Assembly: GCA_012932295.1 (NCBI GenBank)
Contig: JAAONU010000009.1
Span: forward strand, 7,853,535-7,917,534
Direction: 5' to 3'
DNA length: 64,000 nt
Origin: Cyclina sinensis
Taxonomy: Eukaryota; Mollusca; Bivalvia; Venerida; Veneridae
Position 1 is the stretch's first letter. Each line of letters begins with the position of its first letter. Made by a program: the position numbers and the translations under genes. Below the pieces are notes generated by a model. The model saw only the letters and a list, made by a program, of their open reading frames with translations. It was not told the origin of the DNA and made no database searches. Positions 63,409 to 64,000 of this stretch are shown piece by piece.

Positions 63409-64000
63409 GTATGTTCCTGATGTGCCCGAACACATTATATTATGCCTTTTCACCTGATGTTTATATAAAAAGGAAATTTTCGACCAAAATATTGATTCAA
63501 GACGAGCACTCCTTCTGTCCGGGTGTGAAACAGTCTGCTGCCAGGGTCATTTTTAAAGGACAGCTCCATTAGAATTCTTAAGCTAGTAAAGGCATGCAGT
63601 ATTTGAGTTTATTTTATGAAGGTCCATATAGCCTTTCAGCACGAATAATCGGACCCCGGCATGTCTCTCAGCATGTCTTAAAGTGTAATGCTGAGTTCGA
63701 AAATAAGAGAAGTGCCTTGTTTGCAGTGTTTATTTTGTAGCACTGCGTATCAACCTTAAATTTGATTACTTGCCATATATTAGGTCAGCCAATCGACCAA
63801 TGACATCTAAAGAAAGCTCCAAAAAGTACGAACTGATGAATGTAAATTGGTGTACTATGGCATACGTCTTGGACCTAGTATATATACTGATCAATTGTGA
63901 AATAATTTTAGACTCTTTAGACCCTTTGTTTTTGTTGGAATTACTGATGTTATGTCCTTTTTTTGGTGTGAAAGGTCAAGTGTAGACTTGTGTCTTGGTG
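63409..64000 (+). other. Intron of the TSP1 gene, no further exon seen
   Basis: A possible acceptor near 63781 leads into a stop within seven codons in the required phase, so no third exon is supported here. Confidence 0.5.

Overview
The window is nuclear DNA of an intron-rich, AT-rich animal. Its proteins (a tensin with SH2 and PTB domains, and the axonemal protein CFAP65), the abundance of short tRNA-derived retroelements and TTAA-flanked miniature elements, and modular cysteine-rich secreted proteins together suggest a mollusc, most likely a bivalve. That placement is inference from remembered repeat style, not from a database search. Long ORFs are rare because almost every gene is cut into exons of 50-280 bp. 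I built the gene models by hand from splice sites, reading-phase continuity and protein similarity.

Layout. (1) 1-17400, + strand: the 3' half of a tensin gene. Thirteen coding exons (5031 to 16973) encode 679 residues: a Ser/Gln-rich linker, a polyglutamine stretch, then the SH2 and PTB domains. The 5' part (PTP/C2 region) lies outside the window. (2) 17400-25700: probable long tensin 3' UTR and intergenic DNA with a TTAA-type miniature transposon, a 57-bp tandem repeat carrying a CRE-like core, and a tRNA-derived SINE. (3) 25715-28243, + strand: a small secreted-type gene made of GCC2/GCC3 (ephrin-receptor-like) cysteine repeats. It has signs of decay at its 3' end. (4) 28842-32300: a 3.4-kb satellite array with a 67-bp unit (about 51 copies). 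(5) 34121-60720, - strand: a complete CFAP65 gene with 39 coding exons encoding 1,839 residues. It has a non-coding first exon and a ciliary X-box-like site just upstream, where the promoter should be. (6) 62512-63408, + strand: the first two exons of a secreted protein with a signal peptide and one thrombospondin type 1 repeat, continuing beyond the window.

The genes are not an operon or a functional cluster. Tensin links integrins to actin. CFAP65 is a central-apparatus and sperm-flagellum protein. The two secreted-type genes are built from phase 1-1 modules typical of exon shuffling. I found no previously undescribed system. The observations most worth checking are the decayed GCC gene, the duplicated splice acceptor in CFAP65, the X-box-like promoter site, the CRE-bearing tandem repeat and the 67-bp satellite.
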